The notes under the pieces: model-generated | Seen by the model: only the letters and a program-made list of their open reading frames with translations | Database searches by the model: none | What the model was told of the DNA's origin: nothing | Part shown: positions 52,432-61,463 of the stretch, piece after piece | Position numbering within the stretch: position 1 is the first letter of the stretch | Layout: each line of letters begins with the position of its first letter | Position numbers and translations under genes: made by a program | Source: Leekyejoonella antrihumi | GTDB taxonomy: Bacteria; Actinomycetota; Actinomycetes; Actinomycetales; Dermatophilaceae | Reading direction: 5' to 3' | NCBI RefSeq assembly: GCF_007845645.1 | Contig: NZ_VCQV01000001.1 | Location: 124,001 to 188,000, forward strand | Length of the DNA stretch: 64,000 bases

Positions 52432-53517
52432 ATGACCCACTCGTCAGGGACCGGCTCGTCCCGTGGAAGACCTCGATCCCGTCATGCGCCGCGCACCCGG
52501 CGCTCCCGCGCATCCGTGATGCGCGAGCGCCCGGGGAGCTCAGCCATCGGGTCAAACCCGGACGACGGGAGCGTCGACATCTACCTTGCCGCACTACGTC
52601 ACTCCGTCATCTCCCCTGACGACCTGGAGTCGGTCGGCTTCTCCGCCGCCGAGGTCAGCGCGGCCCTCGAGCAGTTCACCAAGCGTGGGCTGGTCAACCC
52701 GGTCAGCGACGAACACTGGCAGGTCATCCCGCCCGAGGTTGCCCTGACCTCGCTGGCCGCCCGCCTGGAGGAGCGCGCGCGGTCGCTGCGCAGCTCCGCC
52801 CCCGGACTGGCCCGGATCTACACCGAGAGCCAGGCCACGGCAGCCATGCCACTCAGCGGCGTGACCGCGCTGACATCGGTCGTTGCAGTGGACTCGGCGG
52901 TGCAACAGATGATCGCCGGTGCGACCGCATCAGTCCACATGATGCACAGCAACTCGCCCTACCTGCGGATGCTGCTCACCACCACACCGGAACGTCACGG
53001 TCGCCAGCTGCTGAGCAGCCTGGGGCGGCCGCTTCGCGTCGAAGTGACCTTCGACACCGCGCTCCTGACGGACGACCGGCTGGGCAGCATCCTCGACCGC
53101 CGCGCCGCCGCGGGCGACGAGCAGCGGTTCACCCGCTCGCTGCCGTTCTCCGCCTATGCCAACGACAACGGGATGGCGGTCCTCGACCTCGAGGACAACA
53201 CCGGCAGGTCGATCGGCCTGGCGCTCACCCCAGGAGCCGGCTCGGCCGCGATCCTTCGCGCCATTCGGTGGGCCTGGCAGCTCGGGGTGACCTGGCATGC
53301 CGGCGATCCCCCGACCGGCGAAAACGACTCGTTCGACAAGCGTGACCGCGAGATCCTGCGACTGATCGCGGCTGGTTCATCTGACTCCACGGTCGCCCGC
53401 CAACTGGGCGTCTCGCAGCGCACCGTGGAGCGCCGGGTCCGCATCATCCTGGACCGACTGAATGCCGTGAACCGCTTTCAGGCCGGCGTCCTCGCGGCCC
53501 GGAACGGACTGCTCTGA
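52432..53517 (+). CDS. LuxR-type (GerE) transcriptional regulator with TrmB-like N-terminus
   Basis: 361 residues. Residues 40-110 look like a small winged helix (YLAALRHSVISPDDLESVGFSAAEVSAALEQFTKRGLV, in blocks). The middle domain resembles a sensor region with no known ligand. The C-terminal GerE helix-turn-helix reads DREILRLIAAGSSDSTVARQLGVSQRTVERRV in two parts. AAAGGGG precedes ATG 52432. About 280 bp upstream separate it from purD and contain GTTGAATCAAC-TATGAC, a possible promoter. The target is unknown. Confidence 0.85.
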   Translation: MTHSSGTGSSRGRPRSRHAPRTRRSRASVMRERPGSSAIGSNPDDGSVDIYLAALRHSVISPDDLESVGFSAAEVSAALEQFTKRGLVNPVSDEHWQVIPPEVALTSLAARLEERARSLRSSAPGLARIYTESQATAAMPLSGVTALTSVVAVDSAVQQMIAGATASVHMMHSNSPYLRMLLTTTPERHGRQLLSSLGRPLRVEVTFDTALLTDDRLGSILDRRAAAGDEQRFTRSLPFSAYANDNGMAVLDLEDNTGRSIGLALTPGAGSAAILRAIRWAWQLGVTWHAGDPPTGENDSFDKRDREILRLIAAGSSDSTVARQLGVSQRTVERRVRIILDRLNAVNRFQAGVLAARNGLL

Positions 53518-53584
53518 ACCGCGACCGGTCGGCCGGCGAGAGCCGTCCCAGCAGAGCCACCCCAACCAGGGCCACCCCGCGAAA

Positions 53585-53612
53585 TTGACCGTTCGCACCT
53601 CACTCCGATACT
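53585..53612 (+). promoter_or_regulatory. Probable promoter of helD
   Basis: TTGACC (53585-53590), 16-bp spacer, GATACT (53607-53612), about 75 nt before the helD GTG. The hexamers are good matches for an actinobacterial housekeeping promoter. No start site is proven. Confidence 0.5.
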
Positions 53613-53686
53613 TCGCGGGAACCCCGACTACACTTTGTCGTTCGCCTCATACAGGAGGCGTTGCCGACCCACCATCTGGGGGATAC

Positions 53687-55921
53687 GTGAGCATCGACAC
53701 GCCGACGGACCAGTCGCCGCAGATCCGGGCCGAGATCGCCCATGAGCAGGCGCATGTCGACCGGGTGTATGCCGAGCTGGTCAAGGCCGGTCAGCGCGCC
53801 GCCATGGTCGAGGCCGAGGGACTGTCCCGCGGACGCACCGATCGCACCGGCGTCGCCCGCGACGAGGAGGTCACGGGCCTCTTCGAACGCGATGCGTTGG
53901 TCTTCAATGCGAGTCGCCGACGCCGGGTCCTGGAGACTCAGTGGGAGGGGCTGGTCTTCGGCCGACTCGACATGGCCTCCGAGCAGGACCGCGGCGTCGA
54001 CGAGGACGGGGAGGGCGAGGTCGGTGAAGTCCGGTACGTCGGCCGCATCGGCGTGCGGGACGACGACTACGAACCACTGGTCGTCGACTGGCGCGCCCCT
54101 GCCGCCTCACCGTTCTACCGCGCCACCCCGGTCTCCCCCGAGGGCGTCGTGCGTCGCCGGGTCCTGCGCAGCCGCGACGCTCGGGTCATCGGGGTCGAGG
54201 ACGACCTGATGGTGCCCGAGGCACCGGACGGCATGGTGGTCGTCGGCGACGGTGCGCTGATGGCTGCCCTGACCCGCACGCGCGGCACCCGGATGCGCGA
54301 CATCGTCGCGACGATCCAGCGCCACCAGGACGAGGCGATCCGCGCCGGCGCCCGCGGCATTACCGAGATCACCGGCGGCCCCGGCACCGGCAAGACGGTG
54401 GTGGCACTGCACCGCGCGGCCTACCTGCTCTACTCCGACCGGCGCCGTTTCGAGTCCGGGGGCATCCTGGTGGTCGGCCCATCCGCCTCCTACACGGCCT
54501 ACATCGAACGCGTCCTGCCATCGCTCGGCGAGGAGAGCGTGATCCTGCGGTCCCTGGGTGACGTGGTCGACGGTATGACGAGTGAACGGCTCGATGACCC
54601 CGAGGCCGCCCGGGTCAAGGGGTCGCTGTCGATCCGCCCGGTGCTTGCCCGCGCGGCCCGCGATGTCGCCCCTGAGGTGACCCAGCAGCTGCGGGTCATG
54701 GTCGCGGGCCACCCGGTGCGCCTGGATGCCGCCCAGCTGACGCAGATTCGCCGGCAGGTATTGCGCAACCATCAGCACAACTCGGCATTCGAGGCGGCCC
54801 GGGCCGCGGTCGGGGAGGCCGCCTGGGCGCAGGTGCGCTCGGGCGAGAAGTCCGAGTTCTTAGAGACCTTGGATGAGCACCTGGCCGTGCGGGACTTCCT
54901 GCGCGACTGGTGGCGTCCGATCGACCCGCGTGAGGTGCTGATCTGGCTCGCCGACGCCGACCGCTGCGCGGGATACTGCCGCTCGCTGTTGCCCGAGCAG
55001 GACGCCGCCGTTCTGCATGCCTCCATGCAGTGCGCCCTCCAGCAGGGCAGCTGGTCGGTCGCCGATGTCGCCCTTGTGGACGATCTGACCGGCCGCCTCG
55101 GCGTCGTCCAGGACGAGGAGCCCGCCGAGCGCGGCTTCTATGAGATCGAGGAGATGGACAGCCTCAGCGAGTACGGCGTCAACGAGGTCCAAGTGACCGG
55201 GTCACGAGCGCAGGCGCATGAGCCGTTGTATGAACGGGTCACGGGAGACCCGCTCGACCTGCTGATGCAGGGTCGGATCGACCGCGGGCGGGACTACGCC
55301 CACGTCCTCGTCGACGAGGCCCAGGACCTCTCCCCCATGCAGTGGCGGATGATCGGACGGCGCGGCCGCAGCGCCTCATGGACCGTCGTCGGCGACGCCG
55401 CGCAGAGCTCATGGACGGACGCGACACAGGCGATCAAGGCACGCGAGGAGGCCTTCGGCGCCAAGGCACGGCAGCGTTTCCACATGGACACCAACTACCG
55501 CAACGCGCGCGAGATCTTCGACTATGCCGCACAGATTGTGCGCCGCGAGGTGCCCGACGCCGACATCCCGAATGCCGTGCGCGAGACCGGTGTCGAGCCG
55601 ATCGTGCGTGAGGTGGCGGGGCCCGGCCTGGCCGATGCCGTTGTCGATGCGACCAAGCGAATCCTCGACGAGGTCGAGGGCGCGGTGGCCGTTGTCGTGC
55701 CCGCAGCGCACCACCACGTGGTCCGTCAGGTTACCGACCTGGACCCAGGTCGGGCGCTGGTCATCGACCCGATGTCGACCAAGGGTCTGGAGTACGACGG
55801 CACCGTCATCGTCGACCCCGCCGAGATCATCCGTGAGTCCCCCGGTGGGATCCGAGTGCTCTATGTCGCGCTGACCCGGGCGGCACACCGCATGACCGTC
55901 GTGGAGGTACAGAAATCGTGA
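53687..55921 (+). CDS. helD: HelD-like RNA polymerase-associated helicase
   Basis: 744 residues, UvrD/Rep-type superfamily 1 ATPase. An N-terminal coiled-coil arm (IRAEIAHEQAHVDRVYAELVKAG) and the family strand YVGRIGVRDDDYEPLVVDWRAP precede Walker A GGPGTGKTVVALHRAAYLLY, DEAQDLSPMQWRMIGRR (motif II), YRNAREIFDYA and STKGLEYDGTVIVDP. Actinobacterial HelD clears stalled RNA polymerase and confers rifampicin tolerance in some species. GTG 53687 follows GGGGGA. Its stop overlaps the chorismate mutase gene by 4 nt. Confidence 0.92.
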   Translation: MSIDTPTDQSPQIRAEIAHEQAHVDRVYAELVKAGQRAAMVEAEGLSRGRTDRTGVARDEEVTGLFERDALVFNASRRRRVLETQWEGLVFGRLDMASEQDRGVDEDGEGEVGEVRYVGRIGVRDDDYEPLVVDWRAPAASPFYRATPVSPEGVVRRRVLRSRDARVIGVEDDLMVPEAPDGMVVVGDGALMAALTRTRGTRMRDIVATIQRHQDEAIRAGARGITEITGGPGTGKTVVALHRAAYLLYSDRRRFESGGILVVGPSASYTAYIERVLPSLGEESVILRSLGDVVDGMTSERLDDPEAARVKGSLSIRPVLARAARDVAPEVTQQLRVMVAGHPVRLDAAQLTQIRRQVLRNHQHNSAFEAARAAVGEAAWAQVRSGEKSEFLETLDEHLAVRDFLRDWWRPIDPREVLIWLADADRCAGYCRSLLPEQDAAVLHASMQCALQQGSWSVADVALVDDLTGRLGVVQDEEPAERGFYEIEEMDSLSEYGVNEVQVTGSRAQAHEPLYERVTGDPLDLLMQGRIDRGRDYAHVLVDEAQDLSPMQWRMIGRRGRSASWTVVGDAAQSSWTDATQAIKAREEAFGAKARQRFHMDTNYRNAREIFDYAAQIVRREVPDADIPNAVRETGVEPIVREVAGPGLADAVVDATKRILDEVEGAVAVVVPAAHHHVVRQVTDLDPGRALVIDPMSTKGLEYDGTVIVDPAEIIRESPGGIRVLYVALTRAAHRMTVVEVQKS

Positions 55922-56259
55922 ATGCCCCAGAGCCGGACGCCCACCTCGCGGCGAGCACCGAGACACCCGACGTCGCGACGGACGCCGTCCTCACGTCATA
56001 CCGCGAATCGATCGACAACATCGACGCCGCACTGATCCACCTGCTGGCGGAGCGCTTCAAGATCACCCAGGCCGTGGGTCAGTACAAGGCCGAGCACGAC
56101 CTGCCGCCGGCCGACCCAAGCCGCGAGGAGCGCCAGATCGGACGGCTTCGGGCGCTGGCCACCGCGTCCCACCTGGACCCTGAGTTCAGCGAGAAGTTCC
56201 TGCGGTTCGTCATCGACGAGGTGATCCACCACCACGAGCGGCTCCGCGACGAGCGCTGA
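55918..56259 (+). CDS. Chorismate mutase (AroQ class)
   Basis: 113 residues. An all-helical AroQ: SYRESIDNIDAALIHLLAERFKITQAVGQYKAEHDLPPADPSREERQI read in blocks, with catalytic Arg/Lys positions in LLAERFKIT, VGQYKAEH and SREERQ. It converts chorismate to prephenate. The N-terminal 20 residues are disordered-looking. It starts at GTG 55918, overlapping the helD stop (GTGA). The intracellular mycobacterial enzyme of this size works only with DAHP synthase as partner, which may apply here. Confidence 0.92.
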   Translation: MNAPEPDAHLAASTETPDVATDAVLTSYRESIDNIDAALIHLLAERFKITQAVGQYKAEHDLPPADPSREERQIGRLRALATASHLDPEFSEKFLRFVIDEVIHHHERLRDER

Positions 56260-56303
56260 GTCACGAGCGACCGCAAGGGCCGACACGTGCGCAGGAGTGC
56301 GCC

Positions 56304-58235
56304 TCAGTCTGTCGACTGCTCGGCGAGGCGACGGAATGCGCTCTTGACCATGTCGGCGTAGAGGTTGGCGCCCGGGATATTCGGGTGGACGCCGTCGGCC
56401 TGCAGCATGTCGGGGTGCGCCGAGATCGTCGAGTGCCAGTCGGCGACAGTGACATTCGGGTAGTCACCGGCGATCCTGGCGAGGGCCTGGTTGGCGTCAG
56501 GGATCCAGTCGCTGACGCCATAGAGGTTGACCAGCACGATCATCCGGTCCGGACCAAGGGCATCGAGCGCGTCTCGCACGGTCTGCCAATGCGGAATGCC
56601 ACCGTTGGTGCCGAAGTCGATCACGACCGCTCGGCGGACCGTCCCCTCGGCGAGACGCCGGTGCACCGCTGCGATGCCGTCCGACCACCGCCGATTCGAC
56701 TTGGCATCCATCATGATGCCCGGAAACCGGTCCGCGAGGCCGGTCGCGCTGGTGACGATCAGAGAGTCTCCGAATGCCGTGATGTCCTCGCCGGTCGGCA
56801 TCTCGAACGGGCCGTGATCGGGTTTGGTCGGCTTCTTGGTCTGGGCAGGCTCCTTCGCTGCGGAAGGCGTCTCCGAAGGCGTGGTCGGCCCGCTCGCCGT
56901 GGTCGTGTCGGGAAGCCTTGTCGGCGTCGGTGTGGCAGTCACATGGTCGGACGACTCTGCGACGATGTGCTCATTCGCCTCGACCTGTCGTTGCACTGCA
57001 GACTTGTCCGGCGCGCCCACGACGGCCACGCTGCAGGCCGACAGCAGGAGCACACCCGAGGCGGCGGCCACCTTCGTCGCGGGGGCGGTCGGCCAGGACC
57101 GTCGCAGGTCCGCGATGAATTCGGCGACCGCCTGCCGGAAACCGAGCCGGCGGACCGGAAGCTCCACCCATCGGTAGGAGGCGGCCGAGATGGCCAGGGT
57201 GAGCAGCACCGCCAGTGCCCTGCCGAACCAGTCGAGCCCGGAGTCCGGCACCGTAGCCGGCAGGGCTGCATCCACAACGAGAATGATCGGCCAGTGCCAG
57301 AGGTAGATGCCGTAGGACCGCTCCCCGATCCATTCGAGGGTCGACCAGGTCAGGATGGTACGGGCGAGGCTCGGTCCCGCGAGCAGCGCTGCGATCAGCA
57401 CCGCAGTGAGCAGGCCGGCCGCCAGAAGCCCGCCCCGGAACGTCACCACCTCGGACTCACCGAGGAGCAGCATGAGCGCCAGCAGACCGGCCAACCCGGC
57501 TGCCACGACCGGCGTGCGCCACGACGCCCACCGGCGATCCTGCAGCATCCGACCCCGCGGTGCAGCCCAGAAGAGGGCCAGAGCGACCCCGATCATGAGG
57601 CCGAAGAGGTGCGAGTCGGTGCCGTAGTAGGCACGGGTCGCGTCCTGTCCCGGGGTGACGAGCACGCCCATGAGCAGGGCCGAGGCACCGGCTACGACCA
57701 GGATGAGCCCGATCCGATAACGGGCCCTGGTCACCAGCGCCAGGAGGACCGCGAAGGCGACCGGCCACACCAGGTAGAACTGCTCTTCGACCGCCAGCGA
57801 CCAGAAGTTGACGAACAGTTCTGGGGAGGTCTGCGCGAAGTAGCTGGATCCGGCTGAGATCTCGAGCCAGTTGTTGCTGAACGTCAGTGCCCCGAGGACC
57901 TGACGCCGAACATGGACCAGCAGGTCACCGCCGACCAGCCAGGCGGCGGGGACGGTCACCAGCAGGACCAGGAGAATCGCCGGCAGCAGGCGACGGGCCC
58001 GCCGCAACCAGAATGCCGGCAGGTCGAGGTGCCCGTTCGTGCGCACCTCACGCAGCAGCAAGGTGGTGATCAGGAAGCCGCTGAGGACGAAGAACACATC
58101 GACCCCGACGAAGCCGCCGGGCAAGCTCTGCGAGCGCAGATGAAACAGCACCACGGCAACGACAGCCAGGGCGCGAAGGCCGTCGAGCCCCTCGATGCGA
58201 CGGGCCGGACGCGACCCGTCCTTCCTTTCCGGCAT
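56304..58235 (-). CDS. OafA/YrhL-type membrane acyltransferase with C-terminal SGNH domain
   Basis: About 644 residues. The N-terminal ~370 residues form an acyltransferase-3 domain with some ten helices: RIEGLDGLRALAVVAVVLFHL, GGFVGVDVFFVLSGFLIT, RRARRLLPAI, FWSLAVEEQFYLVWP and YGIYLWHWPI. After a last helix and a Ser/Thr/Pro linker, an extracytoplasmic SGNH-like domain has AFGDSLIV, VVIDFGTNGGIPHW and DGVHPNIPGA (Ser, Asn and Asp/His blocks). Such enzymes O-acetylate cell-wall or surface polysaccharide. ATG 58235 (or 58238) follows AGGGAAGAG. Confidence 0.92.
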   Translation of the reverse strand: MPERKDGSRPARRIEGLDGLRALAVVAVVLFHLRSQSLPGGFVGVDVFFVLSGFLITTLLLREVRTNGHLDLPAFWLRRARRLLPAILLVLLVTVPAAWLVGGDLLVHVRRQVLGALTFSNNWLEISAGSSYFAQTSPELFVNFWSLAVEEQFYLVWPVAFAVLLALVTRARYRIGLILVVAGASALLMGVLVTPGQDATRAYYGTDSHLFGLMIGVALALFWAAPRGRMLQDRRWASWRTPVVAAGLAGLLALMLLLGESEVVTFRGGLLAAGLLTAVLIAALLAGPSLARTILTWSTLEWIGERSYGIYLWHWPIILVVDAALPATVPDSGLDWFGRALAVLLTLAISAASYRWVELPVRRLGFRQAVAEFIADLRRSWPTAPATKVAAASGVLLLSACSVAVVGAPDKSAVQRQVEANEHIVAESSDHVTATPTPTRLPDTTTASGPTTPSETPSAAKEPAQTKKPTKPDHGPFEMPTGEDITAFGDSLIVTSATGLADRFPGIMMDAKSNRRWSDGIAAVHRRLAEGTVRRAVVIDFGTNGGIPHWQTVRDALDALGPDRMIVLVNLYGVSDWIPDANQALARIAGDYPNVTVADWHSTISAHPDMLQADGVHPNIPGANLYADMVKSAFRRLAEQSTD

Positions 58236-58412
58236 CATCTCTTCCCTACCGCTACAACTCCCACATCCGCTTCGAGCGTATGTGGACACAGCGCGCAGAA
58301 CCGCGCGACGCACCGGCATGGTCAAGATTCGATCGCTGCCGGCAGGAGGCCGGCGGCCCACCGTGCCGATTCGTTCAATGCAGTGATGCCACGCATCCGT
58401 CAGGCTGATGCC

Positions 58413-58832
58413 ATGAACACCGACGACAAGGCGACCGAACCATCGACCACCCGGCCGGATCACAACATCTGGACCGGATTGACCTATGCCGATGTGCCCA
58501 CTGCCCGCGGATGGTTGCGTGACCTCGGATTCACGGAGGGCATCGTGGTGAAGGCCGAGAACCGCGGAATCCAGCACAGCGAGATGCTTTGGCCGGAAGG
58601 CGGCCGGGTCATGCTCAGCAGTCGTGACACCACCGAGTCGGACTTCAGCGTCAACCCCGGTGCGGCATCGTCCTACGTCGTGACGGACGACCCCGACGCC
58701 GTGTGGCAACGTGCCCAGAGACTGGGGGCACAGGTGGTTCGCGAGATGCGCGATGAGGACTACGGGTCGCGAGGTTTCAGCATCAAGGACGGCGAGGGCA
58801 ACCGTTGGAGCTTCGGCACCTACGCCGGTTAG
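58413..58832 (+). CDS. VOC-superfamily (glyoxalase/bleomycin-resistance fold) protein
   Basis: 139 residues. Two beta-alpha-beta-beta-beta modules: IWTGLTYADVPTARGWLRDLGFTEGIVV and VVTDDPDAVWQRAQRLGAQVVREMRDEDYGSRGFSIKDGEGNRWSFGTY (in blocks). Acidic and His metal positions are partly present (HSEMLW, EGNRWSF). It starts at ATG 58413 and ends 17 nt before an AraC-type regulator in the same direction, the arrangement of an inducible resistance or catabolic pair. Confidence 0.85.
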   Translation: MNTDDKATEPSTTRPDHNIWTGLTYADVPTARGWLRDLGFTEGIVVKAENRGIQHSEMLWPEGGRVMLSSRDTTESDFSVNPGAASSYVVTDDPDAVWQRAQRLGAQVVREMRDEDYGSRGFSIKDGEGNRWSFGTYAG

Positions 58833-58849
58833 CGGCCTACGCTGGCCTT

Positions 58850-59638
58850 GTGCACGAGCACCTCGAACATCCGCTCCCGGCAGCGCTGACGCCCTACGTG
58901 CGCGGTATCCAGGGATACCGCATCACCGGCTGTGCGCCGGGGACACACATCGGGCTGCCGTCCGCCGACGTCACGTGCGTCTTCGACCTCGGCGCGGGTC
59001 TCGACCTCAGCGGGCTCGGCCTGAGCGGAATGCATCACTTCCAGGCCTCGTTCTCCGGGCTGCACACCAGCCCCGCGACGATCCACCACGACGGATCCCA
59101 GCACGGCATCATGCTCTATCTCACTCCGCCGGGCCTGCACGAGCTGTTTGGGATCCCTGCGGCCGAGCTCGTGGGAAGTGCGGTCGATCTGACCGATCTG
59201 CTCGGTCACCTGGGCACCGATCTGACCGAACGGGTCCGCCGTGCTCCCGGATGGAGCTGCCTGGACGTGCTGTGCCAGATCCTCCTGGCGCGACTCCCCG
59301 AGCAGCCGAGCGATGACGTCGCCGGGCAGGTATGGCGTCGGTTGGCCCGCGCCGACGGCCTGGTCTCGGTGCGGTCGCTGGCCGACGAGTCCGGCTGGTC
59401 CGTCCGCTACCTGCGCTCCAGATTCACCACAGAGTTCGGCGTCGCCCCGAAGACCGTCTGTCGCCTCATGAGGTTCGAGCGATCGGTCGAGGCCGTTCGC
59501 GGCTGCACGACCCTCTCCCGCGCGGCGTACCTGACCGGGTATGCCGATCAGGCACACCTGGCCCGTGAATGGCGAGAGTTCGCCGGGGTCGCTCCATCGC
59601 GCTGGCTGGTACGCGGCGGGTTCGCACCCGCTGAGTAG
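58850..59638 (+). CDS. AraC-family transcriptional regulator
   Basis: 262 residues. A N-terminal sensing region without named domain (HLEHPLPAALTPYVRGIQGYRITG; LPSADVTCVFDLGAG) is followed by the double helix-turn-helix: LVSVRSLADESGWSVRYLRSRFTTEFGVAPKTVCRLMRFERSVEAV in blocks and LSRAAYLTGYADQAHLAREWREFAGVAPSRW. GTG 58850. It probably controls the preceding VOC gene. Confidence 0.9.
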   Translation: MHEHLEHPLPAALTPYVRGIQGYRITGCAPGTHIGLPSADVTCVFDLGAGLDLSGLGLSGMHHFQASFSGLHTSPATIHHDGSQHGIMLYLTPPGLHELFGIPAAELVGSAVDLTDLLGHLGTDLTERVRRAPGWSCLDVLCQILLARLPEQPSDDVAGQVWRRLARADGLVSVRSLADESGWSVRYLRSRFTTEFGVAPKTVCRLMRFERSVEAVRGCTTLSRAAYLTGYADQAHLAREWREFAGVAPSRWLVRGGFAPAE

Positions 59639-59664
59639 CGCTCGACCCTCGACGTTCCCGGTGG

Positions 59665-61413
59665 TCAGGGCGTCAGCAGTGCACGGACCTGCTGCGGCCC
59701 GACGGCGAGCAGCAGCGTCGGCAGCCGCGGGCCGGTGTCCTTGCCGATCAGCAGCGTGTAGAGCAGCGTGAAGAACTTCCGCTGCGCAGCGCCGAGCTCC
59801 TTGTCTCCCTTGACGATCTGGTCGGCGGCCAGGCCCCGCTGCACCTTCGGCACGCCGTAGACCTGGTGGGTCAGCGCCTCCAGCGACCAGCCGTCCTCGA
59901 TCGCGGCCAGCTGACCCTGCCTACCGTCCAGCAGCAGGCGCAGCCCGTCGCGCTGCTCGTCGCTCAGCTCCGCGAGCACCGCGGCGTCCGGCTCCGCGCG
60001 CACGACGGTGCGCTCGTCCGGATCCATCCGCTCGGCAACCCACCGGCCGGCGCAGCCGAGTCGCGGCTGCAACTCGTCGAGGGAGGCGATCGGCCGCTCG
60101 GGGTCGAGCGCGGCCAGGATGCGCTGCGTCTGCGCGTCGTCGCCCGTGGTGATGTCGACCACAGAGGCGATCGACCGGTAGGGCAGCACGTGCGGTGTCA
60201 GCGCGAGCTGACCCTTCGCCGTCCGCACGGCCCGGGCGTAGGCCGCGATGTCGCCGGGCTGCGCCTTGCCCGACCCGACCTTGCGCGTCAGGGAGTCCCA
60301 CTCGTCATACATGCGCTGGATCTCGGTGTCGAGCGCGATGTCGAATGCCTGGTTCGGCTTCTTGCGGGCGTACAACCACCGCAGCAGCGGGGGCTCCATA
60401 TAGCGCAGCGCCTCGGTCGCGACCGGCACACCGCCCTTGGACGACGACATCTTGGCCATGCCGCGGATGCCGACGAACGCGTACATCGGCCCGATCGGCC
60501 TGCGCCAGCCGAAGATCGGCGCGACGTCCTTGCCGACCACGAACGACGAACCGGGCGACTGGTGGTCGACACCGGACGGTTCGAAGATCACCTTCTCGTA
60601 GGCCCAGCGCATCGGCCAGTCGACCTTCCAGGCCAGCTTGCCGCGGCGGTGCTCGCGAAGGGAGACGGTCTCGCTGTGTCCGCACTCGCACATGTAGGAG
60701 AGCTGCTTCGTCTCGTCGTCGTAGCCAGTGACCGTGGTGGAGTCCTTGTCACACACCGAGCAGTACGGCCGATAGGGGTAGTAGCCGCTCGAGCCGGCAC
60801 CGTCGGACTCCGCTGCGGCGCCGGAGCCTTCCGCCGCGTCGGCGGCGGCCGCGGCCTGATCGGCATCCAGCTTCTGCTGCTTGCCACCCTTGCCCGCCGC
60901 CTTGGGCAGCGTGCGATACCGCTCCAGGACCTCGTCGATCTCCTCGCGGTGCGCCATCGCGAAGAGGACCTGCTCGGTGTAGGCACCGGCCGTGTACTGC
61001 TCAGTCTGGCTGATGCCGCGGTAGTCGATACCGAGCGCTGCCAGTCCCTCCTCGCACTGCGCTCGAAAGTGCGCCGCCCAGGAGGCGTGCGCCGATCCGG
61101 TCGGCGGCGGCACGGAGGTCAGCGGCTTGCCGATGTGCTGCTCCCAGCCGGCGTCCACACCCTCGACATTCGGCACCTTGCGGAACCGGTCGAAGTCGTC
61201 CCAGCTGATGATGTGCTCGCAGTCGACCCCGCGACGCTTCACCTCGTCCGCCACCAGGTGTGGCATCATCACCTCGCGAAGGTTGCCCAGGTGGATCGGG
61301 CCGGAGGGTGACAGGCCGGAGGCGCAGACGACCTTGGCGCCCTGCTTGTGCGCCTCCGCGATCACGTCGTCGGCGAGTCGGGACACCCAGTCATCCAGCT
61401 GCTGATCGGTCAC
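59665..61413 (-). CDS. lysS: Lysyl-tRNA synthetase, class I (archaeal type)
   Basis: 582 residues, class I Rossmann fold. HIGH-type motif SGLSPSGPIHLGNLREVM (about residues 32-49), KMSKS motif MAKMSSSKGG, and a zinc-like cluster YCSVCDKDSTTVTG … YMCECGHSE. Between them is an Ala-rich low-complexity insert (about residues 185-220, DADQAAAAADAAEGSGAAAES). This is LysRS-I, unrelated to the usual bacterial class II LysRS. It starts at GTG 61413 and faces the AraC gene with 26 bp between. Confidence 0.95.
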   Translation of the reverse strand: MTDQQLDDWVSRLADDVIAEAHKQGAKVVCASGLSPSGPIHLGNLREVMMPHLVADEVKRRGVDCEHIISWDDFDRFRKVPNVEGVDAGWEQHIGKPLTSVPPPTGSAHASWAAHFRAQCEEGLAALGIDYRGISQTEQYTAGAYTEQVLFAMAHREEIDEVLERYRTLPKAAGKGGKQQKLDADQAAAAADAAEGSGAAAESDGAGSSGYYPYRPYCSVCDKDSTTVTGYDDETKQLSYMCECGHSETVSLREHRRGKLAWKVDWPMRWAYEKVIFEPSGVDHQSPGSSFVVGKDVAPIFGWRRPIGPMYAFVGIRGMAKMSSSKGGVPVATEALRYMEPPLLRWLYARKKPNQAFDIALDTEIQRMYDEWDSLTRKVGSGKAQPGDIAAYARAVRTAKGQLALTPHVLPYRSIASVVDITTGDDAQTQRILAALDPERPIASLDELQPRLGCAGRWVAERMDPDERTVVRAEPDAAVLAELSDEQRDGLRLLLDGRQGQLAAIEDGWSLEALTHQVYGVPKVQRGLAADQIVKGDKELGAAQRKFFTLLYTLLIGKDTGPRLPTLLLAVGPQQVRALLTP

Positions 61414-61463
61414 GAGGCGCTAGTTTACTGATGGGGCGGAGTGCAGCACCCTGTGGCGGGGCG

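Noticed and set aside
56385-57857. A 490-codon plus-strand frame opposite the acyltransferase
   Set aside because: Antisense shadow; the minus strand has clear acyltransferase-3 and SGNH motifs.
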